From the NCBI GenBank assembly GCA_965203375.1, contig OZ241886.1, forward strand, positions 2,480,001-2,544,000: 64,000 bases of DNA. Direction: 5' to 3'. Below, in pieces: positions 25,771 to 35,423 of the stretch; the first letter of the stretch is position 1; every line of letters begins with the position of its first letter. Origin of the DNA: CATQHS01 sp965203375. Its GTDB lineage: Bacteria; Actinomycetota; Acidimicrobiia; Acidimicrobiales; Aldehydirespiratoraceae. A program made the position numbers and the translations under genes. Below the pieces are notes generated by a model. The model had not been told where the DNA came from. It was given only the letters and a program-made list of their open reading frames with translations, and did no database searches.

Positions 25771-28722
25771 TCAGACCACCAGCGTGATCATGCGGCCCGG
25801 CACGTAGATCCGCCGGCGGGGGTCCCGGCCCCCCAGATGGGCGGCCACGTTGGGCTCGGCCACCGCCGCGGCCACCGCCGCGGCCTCGTCGGCGTCGGCC
25901 GGGATCGTCACCCGGCCCCTCACCTTGCCGTTCACCTGCACCGGCACCTCCACGGTGTCGTCGGCCAGCCAGGCGGGGTCCGCGTCCGGGAAGGCGGTCC
26001 GGGTCACCGAGCCCTCGCCGCCGAGGCGATGCCACAGCTCCTCGGCGAAGTGCGGGGCCAGCGGGGCCAGCATCCGGGCCAGGGCGCCGGCCGCCTCCCG
26101 GGGGGCGGGGCCCGCCCGCCGGGTCAGCTCGTTGTTCAGCTCGGTGATCTTGGCGATGGCGGTGTTGAACCGCAGCCCCTCCATGTCGGAGCGGACCCCG
26201 GCGATGGTGCGGTGCATCGCCCGGCGCAGGCCGTCGTCCGCCGGCTCGTCGCTCACCCGCAGCTCGCCGGTGTCCTCGTCCACCACGTTGCGCCACACCC
26301 GCTGAAGCATCCGCTGGGACCCCACCACCGAGCGGGTCTCCCAGGGCCGGTCCTGGTCGACGGGGCCCATGGACATCTCGTAGAGGCGCAGCGTGTCGGC
26401 CCCGAAGGCCGCGTACATGTCGTCGGGGGTGACCGAGTTCTTCAGCGACTTGCCCATCTTGCCGAACGCCCGGGTGACGGGGCGGCCCCGGTGGGTGAAA
26501 CCGGCCGCGGCCGTGCCCTCCACCTCCTCCGCGGGCACGTACACGCCCCGTTCGTCCTGGTAGGCCGCGGCCTGGATGTAGCCCTGGTTGACCAGCCGTC
26601 GGAACGGCTCGGGGCCCGACACGTGGCCCAAGTCGTAGAGGACCTTGTGCCAGAACCGGGCGTAGAGCAGGTGCAGCACGGCGTGCTCCACCCCGCCCAC
26701 GTACAGGTCCACCCCGCCGGGCCCGCCCGGGGAGGGGTCGGCCATCCAGTAGCGCTCGACGGCGGGGTCGACCAGGGCCTCGGAGTTGGTCGGGTCGAGG
26801 TAGCGCAGGTAGTACCAGCACGACCCGGCCCACTGGGGCATGGTGTTGAGCTCCCGGCGGTAGCGGCGGGGCCCGTCGCCCAGGTCGAGCTCGGCCTCGG
26901 CCCAGTCCGGCACCCGCCCCAGGGGCAGCTCCGGCTCGGAGCCCTCGTCCAGGGACCGGGGGGCCCAGTCGTCCAAGTCGGGCAGCTCCAGGGGGAGCTC
27001 GCTCTCGGGCAGGGCCACCGGCAGGCCGTGATCGTCGAAGACGACGGGGAACGGCTCGCCCCAGTAGCGCTGGCGGCTGAACAGCCAGTCCCGCAGCTTG
27101 TAGGTGACCGCGCCCGAGCCCGACCCGTTCTCCTCCAGCCACTCGATGACGCGGGCCTTGGCCTCGGCCACGCCGAGGCCGTCGAGGAACCCGGAGTTGA
27201 TGGACGGGCCCTCGCCCGAATAGGCCTCTCCGGCGGGGTGGCCGGGCGGGGGCTGCACGGTGCGGATGATCCCCAGGCCGTACTTCTCGGCCAGCTCCCA
27301 GTCCCGCTGGTCCTCCCCCGGCACCCCCATGACCGCGCCGGTGCCGTAGTCCATCAGCACGTAGTCGGCCACGAACACCGGGACCCGGCTGCCGTTGACG
27401 GGCACGACGGCCTCGCAGCCCAGATACACCGCCGTCTTGTCCCGGCCCTCGGCCCGCTCGGCTTCGGCCATGCCGGCGGTCCGGGCCCGGTAGTCGGCCA
27501 CCGCCTCGGCCGGGGCGGCCGCGCCGCCGGTCCAGGACCCGGGGGTGCCGTCGGGCCAGGCCGGGGCGGTGAGCTTGTCCACCAGCGGGTGCTCGGGGGC
27601 CAGCACCATGAAGGTGGTGCCGAACACGGTGTCGGGCCGGGTGGTGAACACCTCGATGGCCTCGCCGGCCCCCGGCCCCGGGGCTCCGGCCGCCTCGGCG
27701 GGGGCGGCAGCGAAGGAGACGAAGGCGCCGGCGGAGCGGCCGATCCAGTTGCGCTGCATGGTCTTGATCGAGTCGGACCACTCCAGCAGGCCGAGGTCGT
27801 CCAACAGCCGGTCGGCGTAGGCGGTGATGCGCATCATCCACTGCTTGAGCGGGCGCCGGAACACCGGGTGGTTGCCCCGCTCGGACCGGCCCTCGGCCGT
27901 CACCTCCTCGTTGGCCAGCACCGTGCCCAGGGCCGGGCACCAGTTGACCGGCACCTCGGCCACGTAGGCCAGCCGTCGGTCGTCGATCACCCGCCGCCGG
28001 GCCGTCTCGCCGAGGGACCCCCAGTCCCCGGCCCCGGAGGCGCCGGGCGGGGCGGAGGCCCCGGGGGGGCGGGTGTCGCCGGGGGTGCGGGCCCCGGCGT
28101 CGAGATCGGCCGCCAGCTCGGCGACGGGCCGGGCCCGGTTCTGGACGGGGTCGAACCAACTGTTGAAGATCTGCAGGAAGATCCACTGGGTCCAGCGGTA
28201 GTAGTCGACGTCGGTGGTGGCGATGGCCCGGCGCTTGTCGTGGCCCAGCCCGAGCCGGTCGAGCTGGCGGGACATGTTGGCGATGTTGGCCTCGGTGTTG
28301 GCCCGGGGGTGCTGGCCGGTCTGGCGGGCGTGCTCCTCGGCCGGGAGCCCGAAGGCGTCGAAGCCCATGGTGTGCAGGACGTTGAACCCGGTCATCCGCT
28401 TGAACCGGGCGTACACGTCGGTGGCGATGTAGCCGAGGGGATGGCCGACGTGCAGCCCCGACCCCGACGGGTACGGGAACATGTCCATGATGAACAGCTT
28501 GGGCCGCCCTTCGGCGGCGCCGGTCTCGGACCCGGCAGCGGCAGCCCCGGCCTCGGCCCCGGCAGCCAGGGGGCCTGAGGGGTTGGGCGCCTCGTAGATC
28601 CGCTCGCGGGCCCACCAGTCCTGCCAGCGGGCCTCTATCTCGCCGGCCAGGGCCGCGTCGTAGCGGTGCGGGGGCGTGTCGGGCGGGGGCGCGTCCACAC
28701 GGTCCGGGTCGGGTTCGGCCAT
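25771..28722 (-). CDS. leuS: Leucyl-tRNA synthetase
   Basis: A 983-residue class I synthetase that charges tRNA-Leu. The HIGH motif is GLHVGHPLGY near residue 91 and the KMSKS motif appears as KMGKS (FGKMGKSLKNSV) near residue 760. The editing domain lies between (VFTTRPDTVFGTTFM, about residue 350), with conserved MDYGTGAVMGVPGEDQRD, and an anticodon-binding domain follows. It is longer than usual because of Gly/Ala-rich insertions near residues 55-75 and 205-230. ATG 28722 agrees with the family N terminus. Confidence 0.95.
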   Translation of the reverse strand: MAEPDPDRVDAPPPDTPPHRYDAALAGEIEARWQDWWARERIYEAPNPSGPLAAGAEAGAAAAGSETGAAEGRPKLFIMDMFPYPSGSGLHVGHPLGYIATDVYARFKRMTGFNVLHTMGFDAFGLPAEEHARQTGQHPRANTEANIANMSRQLDRLGLGHDKRRAIATTDVDYYRWTQWIFLQIFNSWFDPVQNRARPVAELAADLDAGARTPGDTRPPGASAPPGASGAGDWGSLGETARRRVIDDRRLAYVAEVPVNWCPALGTVLANEEVTAEGRSERGNHPVFRRPLKQWMMRITAYADRLLDDLGLLEWSDSIKTMQRNWIGRSAGAFVSFAAAPAEAAGAPGPGAGEAIEVFTTRPDTVFGTTFMVLAPEHPLVDKLTAPAWPDGTPGSWTGGAAAPAEAVADYRARTAGMAEAERAEGRDKTAVYLGCEAVVPVNGSRVPVFVADYVLMDYGTGAVMGVPGEDQRDWELAEKYGLGIIRTVQPPPGHPAGEAYSGEGPSINSGFLDGLGVAEAKARVIEWLEENGSGSGAVTYKLRDWLFSRQRYWGEPFPVVFDDHGLPVALPESELPLELPDLDDWAPRSLDEGSEPELPLGRVPDWAEAELDLGDGPRRYRRELNTMPQWAGSCWYYLRYLDPTNSEALVDPAVERYWMADPSPGGPGGVDLYVGGVEHAVLHLLYARFWHKVLYDLGHVSGPEPFRRLVNQGYIQAAAYQDERGVYVPAEEVEGTAAAGFTHRGRPVTRAFGKMGKSLKNSVTPDDMYAAFGADTLRLYEMSMGPVDQDRPWETRSVVGSQRMLQRVWRNVVDEDTGELRVSDEPADDGLRRAMHRTIAGVRSDMEGLRFNTAIAKITELNNELTRRAGPAPREAAGALARMLAPLAPHFAEELWHRLGGEGSVTRTAFPDADPAWLADDTVEVPVQVNGKVRGRVTIPADADEAAAVAAAVAEPNVAAHLGGRDPRRRIYVPGRMITLVV

Positions 28723-28744
28723 GACCGGACAGGGTAGGGAGTTC

Positions 28745-30601
28745 TCAGGCCAGGGCCCGCATCAGCAGCGAAGCCATCTGGGCCCGGGTGACGGGATCGT
28801 CGGGGCAGAACCGGGCCGGCGGACCGGCCGAGCAGCCCCGGGTGATGCCGGCGGCGGCCAGAGCCGATACCGCCGCCTCGGCCTCGGCGCCGGGGGCCAC
28901 GTCGGCGAAGGCGCCGTCGGCGCCGGGGGGCAGGCCCAGGGCCCGGGCGAGCATCACCGCCAGCTCGGCCCGGGTGACGGCCTCGGCGGGGCGGTACTGG
29001 CCGCCGGCGGTGACGATTCCGGCGCCGACCAGCGCGTTCAGGTGTCCCGCGTACCAGGCGGCGGGGTCGACGTCGGCGAACTCGGCGGCCGGGCCGACAG
29101 CGGGGGCCAGGTCCGTGGCCCGGGCCACGAACGCGGCGGCCTGGGCTCGGGTCACCCGGTCGCCGGGGCAATACCGGTAGCGGTCGCAGCCCTGGGTGAG
29201 CCCGGCGGCGGCCAGCCACTCGATGGCGGCCTCGTGCACCGAGCCGTCGTCGTCGAAGAAGGCGCCGGTCAGCGGGCCTGACCCGACCCAGACCGAGTAC
29301 CCGGACTCGCCGGGGGCGGGGGCCAGCACCCGGACTCGGGTGTCGCCCAGCACGATGTCCTCCCCCGCCGCGAACACGTGGACGACATCGCCGGTCCGGC
29401 CGGCCAAGTCCAGGGGCTGGGTGCGCCGATCCAGCCCCCAGCACGCGTCCAGCCAGGGGTCGTCGCAGGCATCAGCCGACTGATCGATCAGGTAAGCCTC
29501 CACCCCCTCGACGGGGATGCCGGCGTCGTAGCTCGCCCTGACCCTGGCCTCGAAGGTGTAGAACACCCCGGGCCGGCCGGTGGGCAGCACCAGCATCTGG
29601 AGTCCGGGCTGGCCCACGGGCGCCAGGTCGTAGAGGGCGCCCGGCCCGGTGTCGCCCGCCGCCGGGTGGACGGCTACCTGCTCGGGGGGGATCCACCCGG
29701 CCGCGTAGCGGTTCACGGCCGGGGTGCCCACGAGTTGATAGCTGCCGCTCATCACGTCCATGAGATTGTCGTACTGGTCGTACCGGTCTTCGGAGGAGTG
29801 GAAGCTGTGGGGCCAGCCCAGCGCGTGGCCTATCTCATGGGCCAGCGTCTTGCCGACGAGAGTGACGCCCGGGACCGGGACGACGGCCACCGCGCCGAGG
29901 ATGATGGTGCGGTTGTTCTTGGGCCATTGGCAGGGCGCCTCGGGCTCGACGCCGCCGACGGCTGAATCTCCGCACGGGGCCGCCCCGAACGAGGCGGCGC
30001 CAATGGCGGTGATGTCGGTCACTAGGCCGACCAGGGTCAGGGTGTCCACGGCGACGACGGCCCCGCTGACGGGCGGATTGGTCTCGAATTGCTCGGCGGC
30101 CTCGTCGCACCCATTCGCACCGGCGGCGTCGACGGTGTGGGCGGCCAGGAACTCCGGCGCGTACCGCCCCCCCGACAGCCAGTCGAAGTAGGGCTGGGCC
30201 CAGGTCGCAAACGACTGGGCCGCCTCAACCGGGTCGGCCAGGTATTGGTTGCGGGCCTGGGTGTCGCACGCCCACACCGCGAACAGGTTCGCGTCGGCGG
30301 TGTAGGCGCGGGTCAGCTCGCCCCAAGCGATCAGACCGAGCGGGTCGGCCTGATAGGCGGGCGCGGTCTGCTCAACGGAACCGCTCTGGTCGACAGGACC
30401 GGTCTGGTCGACGGAACCGGTCTGGTCGACGGGCGCGGTCTGCTCAACGGAACCGGTCTGCTCGACGGGCGCGGCCTGCTCAACGGAACCGCTCTGGTCG
30501 ACGGGACCGGTCTGGGCCGCGGCCGGCGGGGGGGCCAGGATGAACCCGGGCAGCACGGCCAGCGCGGCCGCCGCCGTCGCCGCTTTCGGTCCGAATCTGA
30601 T
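28745..30601 (-). CDS. Secreted zinc metalloprotease with three SLH-like repeats (apparent ATC start)
   Basis: The best N terminus is a textbook signal peptide (MRFGPKAATAAAALAVLPGF, cleavage after AAA near residue 29). It begins at an ATC codon at 30601 placed 6 bases after GGGGAGG. No ATG, GTG or TTG lies in a suitable place, since the GTG at 30556 would lack the charged region. The mature protein starts with Gln/Val/Thr-rich repeats (VDQSGSVEQ type). It then has a metzincin-like HEIGHALGWPH zinc site near residue 275 with a downstream Met-turn candidate (LMDVMSG) and three SLH-like repeats in the last 180 residues. It is likely anchored to the cell envelope and degrades unknown proteins. 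Confidence 0.8.
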   Translation of the reverse strand: MRFGPKAATAAAALAVLPGFILAPPPAAAQTGPVDQSGSVEQAAPVEQTGSVEQTAPVDQTGSVDQTGPVDQSGSVEQTAPAYQADPLGLIAWGELTRAYTADANLFAVWACDTQARNQYLADPVEAAQSFATWAQPYFDWLSGGRYAPEFLAAHTVDAAGANGCDEAAEQFETNPPVSGAVVAVDTLTLVGLVTDITAIGAASFGAAPCGDSAVGGVEPEAPCQWPKNNRTIILGAVAVVPVPGVTLVGKTLAHEIGHALGWPHSFHSSEDRYDQYDNLMDVMSGSYQLVGTPAVNRYAAGWIPPEQVAVHPAAGDTGPGALYDLAPVGQPGLQMLVLPTGRPGVFYTFEARVRASYDAGIPVEGVEAYLIDQSADACDDPWLDACWGLDRRTQPLDLAGRTGDVVHVFAAGEDIVLGDTRVRVLAPAPGESGYSVWVGSGPLTGAFFDDDGSVHEAAIEWLAAAGLTQGCDRYRYCPGDRVTRAQAAAFVARATDLAPAVGPAAEFADVDPAAWYAGHLNALVGAGIVTAGGQYRPAEAVTRAELAVMLARALGLPPGADGAFADVAPGAEAEAAVSALAAAGITRGCSAGPPARFCPDDPVTRAQMASLLMRALA

Positions 30602-30634
30602 GGTGCACCTCCCCGGCCGCCACCGGCGGGAGAG

Positions 30635-30640
30635 AGGCTA
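30635..30640 (-). promoter_or_regulatory. -10 box TAGCCT for the metalloprotease
   Basis: TAGCCT on the minus strand lies about 33 bases before the proposed ATC start, leaving room for a short leader containing the GGGGAGG ribosome-binding site. Confidence 0.4.
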
Positions 30641-30701
30641 ACTGCCAAATCCCGGAAGCTGAGTCAGCCCGCGGCGATCCGTCGCAGGCCGGTTCCCCGT
30701 C

Positions 30702-33700
30702 TCAGTCGGTGAGCGCCCGATAGAACCGGGCCAACAACGTGGCCATCTGAGCCCTCGCCACCGGCTGCCACGGCAAGAACTCCCCAGTCGTCGTGCCCCT
30801 GACGACCCCCAGGGCCGTCATGCATTCGATCCCCGAGGCATGGCCCCCGGCCACGTCATCGAAGGTCAGGACGGCCGTGGTGGGACAAGTTCGGCCCGCG
30901 GCCACCCAGAGCCGGGCCAGCATCGTGGCCACCTGAGCCCTCGCCACCGGCTGCCACGGCGAGAAAGTGGCGGCCGAAGTCCCCCGGGTGACCCCCAAGG
31001 CCGACAGGCAGCCGATGTTCGCCGCGTGGCTAGAGCTCTCGGCCACGTCGGTAAAGGCCGAGGCGGACGAGCCCGGGCAGGTCCAGCCGGCCGCCCTCCA
31101 GAGCCGGGCCAGCATCGTGGCCACCTGAGCCCTCGCCACCGGCTGCCACGGCGAGAAAGTCGTGGCCGAAGTCCCTCGGGTGATCCCGAGACTTCTGATC
31201 GTCACGATGCTCTCGTAGTGAACCGAATCCTCGTCCACGTCCTCAAACTCAGGCGGAGGACCGGTCGGATCCGAAGGACCCGACGGCCCGGTCGGACCCG
31301 ACGGCCCCGACGGCCCGGTCGAGGGCGGGGGCGGGGCCGGCGGAGGCGTGTATGGGATCGTTGAAGTCGCTCCTGTTCTGAGTTTGTACACGTGGACGGA
31401 GCCCTGAGGCACGTTGGCCAAGTCGCTTTGGTCGGCGTTGTCGCCGTACAGGCCCCCGGCGGGCAGTTCGGACAGGCCGTCTTTTTGGTACAGGGCCCAG
31501 ACCTGGGAGATCTGGCCCAGCACCAGAGCGTCCTCGCCGACGAACGCCAGCCCCCGGCCCCCGAACCCGTAGCGGTGGTTCGGGTAGGTGTCGGCGCCTG
31601 CGGCGGTCAGCACCCGCACGTTGTCGCCCGCGCCGTCGAGATCATCGGCCCAGCCCCTCGCCGGCTTGGTGTACACATACGCCGAGCCCCGATAGTTGCT
31701 CGAACGCGAGTCCGGGTTGCCCACCGCGATCTTGTCGCCGCTGGCGCTGATGGCCACCCCCGCCCCGAACTCGTCGTATTTGTGGCCGAAAGTGGTCAGC
31801 TTGGCCGTCTCAGTAGCGTCGGCCCAGCCTCCTGAAGGTCTCACGAACACATACGCCGCCCCCACCGCATCAGCGGGTATCCGGCTGTCGATGGGGCGGC
31901 CCTTGCTCCAAGCCACCGCCGCGCCAACCACCAGCGTCGATCCGTCACGCGACAGCGCCAGGCCCTTGGAACCCAGCCGCTGCTGAGGGTGGCGGCCCGT
32001 CACCTCCAACGTCACCGGAGTGTCGGTATAGGAGCTAGAAGACCAGCCCGTTTCCGGCTTCTCATACATATGGACATAACCCAAAGCGTCGCCCCCGAAG
32101 GGATTTGACACCGCGATCGTCTCGCCGTCGCCTGAGATCCACACCTGCTTGCCGAACGCCGCATACCTCTGCTTCTTGGTCCCCGCGAACAGCCTCACCA
32201 CCCCCGCATCGTCAGTGCTCGCATCAGCCCAACCCCCGGCGGGCCTGGTGAACACGAACACCGCGCCCTCCCGGTCCATGCCGCCGATATCGGACCCGGC
32301 GGTATCGCCCTCGTTGGTATCGCCGGGGTCGTCGTACTGCCAGTGCGCCGCGCCCACCACGATCGTGGCCCCGTCATCGGACACCGACAAACCCGCACCG
32401 AACTCCACGCCCCCCAACCCGGTCCCCGCATCATCAGGCGCGCTGTTCGGACCCGGCGTCAACGTCGCCGCCGGCGTGCTGGTGTCCGCCCAGCCCCCAG
32501 CGGGCTTGTTGAACACATACACCCGCCCCGCCGCGGCCACCCCCGAAACCCTCTCCAGATTCGCCGCCACCACAATCATGTCGCCCACCACCTCAACCTC
32601 CCAGCCGAACCCGCCGCCGGCCACCGCGTTGGGCGAATCCAGCCGGGCCAACTGCCGCCCGCTGTCGGCGTCGAACACATACGCCGCCCCCGGACCATCG
32701 CTCCAACCCGAACCGGTCATCCCCGAAGCCATCGACGTCGAGTGATCCCCCAACCACGACCCCACCACGATCACCTCGTCATCAGCGTCCACCGAAACCC
32801 CGAACCAGTCATTGGCCGACCCGTCATCGGCCGTCATCGAACGGGCCTGCACCCAGGAGTGCTCGCGCGGGCGCCGGCCCAGCGAAGTCACATGAATCAC
32901 CACATCCGTCGTAACCGTCGCTGAGCCGTCCGACGCCGACACCCTCACCCGATACACGCCCCGGGGCGTGTTCGCCCTGCGGGAAATTTGCCCGGTGGCT
33001 CGATCGATCGTGAACAAACGAGCATGCCCCAGATCCCCGTCCGACAGCGAATAGGCCAACGCGTCGCCGTTGGCGTCATAGGCCCGCACCGGCGGACCCA
33101 CCTTGGTCTGGTTGTCGCCCACCGCCAGCAGCGTCACCGCCGCCGACTCTGAAACCAAGTCGCTCGTGAGGTCGCTCTCAAGGAACACCGGAGCAGCGGG
33201 CGGCGCCGGTCTGAGTTTGAACAGGTAGGCGGAGCCCTGGAGCATGTTGGCCCGGCTGCTCATGTCGACGTTGTCGCCGTACAGGCCCCCCATGGGCAGC
33301 GAAGACAGGGCGTCGTTTTTGTGCAGGGCCCAGATATGGGCGTTCTGGCCCACCGCCAGGGCGTCCTCGCCGACGAACACCAGCCCCCGGCCCCCGAACC
33401 CGTAGCGGTGGTCGGCGTTGGTGTCGGCGTCGGCGGCGGTCAGCACCCGCACGTTGGCGCCCTGGCTGGTGAGGTCGTCGGTCCAGCCCCCCGCGGGCTT
33501 GGTGTACACATACGCCGAGCCCCGATAGTTGCTCGAACGCGAATCCGAGTTGGACACCGCGATCTTGTTCCCGCTGGCGCTGATGGCGATCCCGTTGCCG
33601 AACTCGTCGTACTTGTGGCCGAACTTGGTCAGCTTCGCCGTCTCCGTCGCATCAACCCAGACCCCATCGGCGGGCCTGGTGAACACATACGCCGCCCCCA

Positions 33701-35102
33701 CCGCGTCAGCCGGTATCCGCGAGTCGTCGGATTGGCCCTTGCGCCACGCCACCGGAGCGCCGGCCACCACCGTGGACCCGTCGGCGGAAATGTCCAACCC
33801 CTTCTGGCTCAGCCGCTGCTGACGGTGCCGGCCCGTCACCGACAACCTCGGCGGAGTGTCGGTGAAAGCAATATCAGCCCAGCCCCCGTCGGGCCTGGTG
33901 AACATGTACACCCAGCCCTCTGCGTCCGCCTCCCCGAATGCGCCCACGGTGATAGTGCCGCCGTTGTCCGAGACGGCAATCGTATTGCCGAACTTGGCCC
34001 ACTTCTTGACCCTGGAGCCGGCGAACAGCTTGAACACCCCGTTGTCGTCGGTGTCGGCGTCAGCCCAGCTCGCGCCGGCGGCCTTGGTGAACACGAACAC
34101 CGCGCCGTCCTGGTCAAGGCGGCCGGCCTCATCAAAGGAGTCCCCCACGTACTCCCAATGCGTGGCGCCCACCGCCACCGTGTTGCCGTCACCCGACACC
34201 GACAAACCAGTGCCGAACTGAATGCCCCCCATAGACACAAGAGTGGAATCAGGCGCCAAAGTCGCCGCCACCGTGCTCGTGTCGGCCCAACCCGTGGAAG
34301 GCTTGTCGAACACATAAACCCGGCCCACGCCGGAATTCTCATTCTTGGCGGCCACGAAAATCCGGTCGCCCACCAGCTCAACCTCCCAGCCGAACCAGCC
34401 GCCGTCCGCCGCATTCGGCGAATCCAACCGGGCCACCTGCGCCCCGCTGTCGGCGTCGAACACATACGCCGCCCCCGTACCAGCCGTGCCGCCGCCCCAA
34501 TCCCCCGGGCCCACGTGAATGCCGCCGTCGGCGAACGGCGCCCCCACCACAATCACCTCATCATCAGCATCAACCGAAACCCCGAACCAGTCATTGGCCG
34601 AACCGTCACCGGCCGTCATCGACGAACTCGGATACCAGTGGCTCTCATGCCAGCTCTGACCCGCAGAAGTGACATGAATCGTCACATCAACCGTCGCCGT
34701 GTCCGTGGCGTCCGACACCGACACCCTCACCCGATACACGCCTCTGTTGGTCCCCACCTTGCGCAATATCTGACCGGTGGAAGAGTCAATCGTGAACAGG
34801 CCGGCATGGCCAGACCCCGCATCCGCATCCGATATGGAATAGGTCAACGCGTCACCGTCGGAGTCACGGGCCCGCACCGGCGGACCCGCCTTGGTCTGGT
34901 TGTCGCCCACCGCCAGCAGCGTCACCGCCGCCGCCTCCGGCGCGCTGTCAGCCGTCAAGAACTCAGGCGCCGCCGCCCGAGCCGCCGACGACCCCGCCAC
35001 AACCACAGCCGCCGCCGTCGCCACGGCCGAAGAGGCGGCATACAAGATCGCCTTGACCAAAGGCGATCTTGAAATGCTACATGAAAGACTGAAACAGCGC
35101 AT
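30702..35102 (-). CDS. Giant surface protein: two cadherin/FG-GAP modules plus three SLH-like repeats
   Basis: A 1466-residue exported protein. The signal peptide VKAILYAASSAVATAAAVVVAG ends at an ARA-A site (about residue 42). Two homologous modules of about 600 residues follow. Each has a cadherin-like domain (AVTLLAVGDNQTK.GPPVRA, TIDSSTGQI) and a seven-bladed FG-GAP-like propeller (GDGSANDWFGVSVDADDEVIVVGAP, GAAYVFDADSG). A Pro/Gly/Ser linker leads to three SLH-like repeats with the recurring block FSPWQPVARAQVATMLARLW. It likely binds the envelope via the SLH part and displays adhesive propellers. ATG 35102 is chosen for the signal peptide and an upstream GGAG. Confidence 0.85.
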   Translation of the reverse strand: MRCFSLSCSISRSPLVKAILYAASSAVATAAAVVVAGSSAARAAAPEFLTADSAPEAAAVTLLAVGDNQTKAGPPVRARDSDGDALTYSISDADAGSGHAGLFTIDSSTGQILRKVGTNRGVYRVRVSVSDATDTATVDVTIHVTSAGQSWHESHWYPSSSMTAGDGSANDWFGVSVDADDEVIVVGAPFADGGIHVGPGDWGGGTAGTGAAYVFDADSGAQVARLDSPNAADGGWFGWEVELVGDRIFVAAKNENSGVGRVYVFDKPSTGWADTSTVAATLAPDSTLVSMGGIQFGTGLSVSGDGNTVAVGATHWEYVGDSFDEAGRLDQDGAVFVFTKAAGASWADADTDDNGVFKLFAGSRVKKWAKFGNTIAVSDNGGTITVGAFGEADAEGWVYMFTRPDGGWADIAFTDTPPRLSVTGRHRQQRLSQKGLDISADGSTVVAGAPVAWRKGQSDDSRIPADAVGAAYVFTRPADGVWVDATETAKLTKFGHKYDEFGNGIAISASGNKIAVSNSDSRSSNYRGSAYVYTKPAGGWTDDLTSQGANVRVLTAADADTNADHRYGFGGRGLVFVGEDALAVGQNAHIWALHKNDALSSLPMGGLYGDNVDMSSRANMLQGSAYLFKLRPAPPAAPVFLESDLTSDLVSESAAVTLLAVGDNQTKVGPPVRAYDANGDALAYSLSDGDLGHARLFTIDRATGQISRRANTPRGVYRVRVSASDGSATVTTDVVIHVTSLGRRPREHSWVQARSMTADDGSANDWFGVSVDADDEVIVVGSWLGDHSTSMASGMTGSGWSDGPGAAYVFDADSGRQLARLDSPNAVAGGGFGWEVEVVGDMIVVAANLERVSGVAAAGRVYVFNKPAGGWADTSTPAATLTPGPNSAPDDAGTGLGGVEFGAGLSVSDDGATIVVGAAHWQYDDPGDTNEGDTAGSDIGGMDREGAVFVFTRPAGGWADASTDDAGVVRLFAGTKKQRYAAFGKQVWISGDGETIAVSNPFGGDALGYVHMYEKPETGWSSSSYTDTPVTLEVTGRHPQQRLGSKGLALSRDGSTLVVGAAVAWSKGRPIDSRIPADAVGAAYVFVRPSGGWADATETAKLTTFGHKYDEFGAGVAISASGDKIAVGNPDSRSSNYRGSAYVYTKPARGWADDLDGAGDNVRVLTAAGADTYPNHRYGFGGRGLAFVGEDALVLGQISQVWALYQKDGLSELPAGGLYGDNADQSDLANVPQGSVHVYKLRTGATSTIPYTPPPAPPPPSTGPSGPSGPTGPSGPSDPTGPPPEFEDVDEDSVHYESIVTIRSLGITRGTSATTFSPWQPVARAQVATMLARLWRAAGWTCPGSSASAFTDVAESSSHAANIGCLSALGVTRGTSAATFSPWQPVARAQVATMLARLWVAAGRTCPTTAVLTFDDVAGGHASGIECMTALGVVRGTTTGEFLPWQPVARAQMATLLARFYRALTD
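35043..35071. repeat. Perfect 12-bp inverted repeat in the signal-peptide coding region
   Basis: CAAGATCGCCTT, loop GACCA, AAGGCGATCTTG. The hairpin falls about 31-60 bases inside the coding sequence of the surface protein and would be stable in its mRNA. Confidence 0.85.
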
Positions 35103-35423
35103 TACTCCAACTCCGCACTTTAGGCGAGTCGAATGCGGCACCGGCGGACCTGTCAGGTCTGATTGCCGGCCGCCGCCAACAGCGTTCCCACCCGCGCCGA
35201 AAAAATCAAATCCGGCGACCAAAGATCGGGTGGGTCGGGCAGGGGTGCGGCAGCGGCTCGGGCGATGAGGGCCGGGCAGAGTCGGGCTGCTCTTCCCATC
35301 ACCGGCGTCGTCCTCTGGGCGGTGTAGTGTTTCACGATGCGGTACAGGTCCATAATGCGGAACGCTGGCCGTAACGTGCGATAGCGTGAGAGCGCGAGGC
35401 GAAGCGCGGAGGAGGGCGAAGGA
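35103..35423. promoter_or_regulatory. Divergent promoter region between surface protein and methyltransferase operon
   Basis: This 321-base gap has no gene I can support. For the minus gene a TAAAGT box lies at 35117-35122, about 15 bases from the ATG. A 13-base palindrome GACCTGTCAGGTC at 35147-35159 sits just upstream, a plausible operator. For the plus operon a TAGCGT box lies at 35382-35387 and a purine-rich leader (GGAGGAGGGCGAAGGA) precedes ATG 35424. I see no cobalamin-riboswitch elements. Confidence 0.45.

Noticed and set aside
35103..35423. Cobalamin riboswitch before the corrinoid protein gene
   Set aside because: No B12-box-like sequence or matching helices were seen in the leader.
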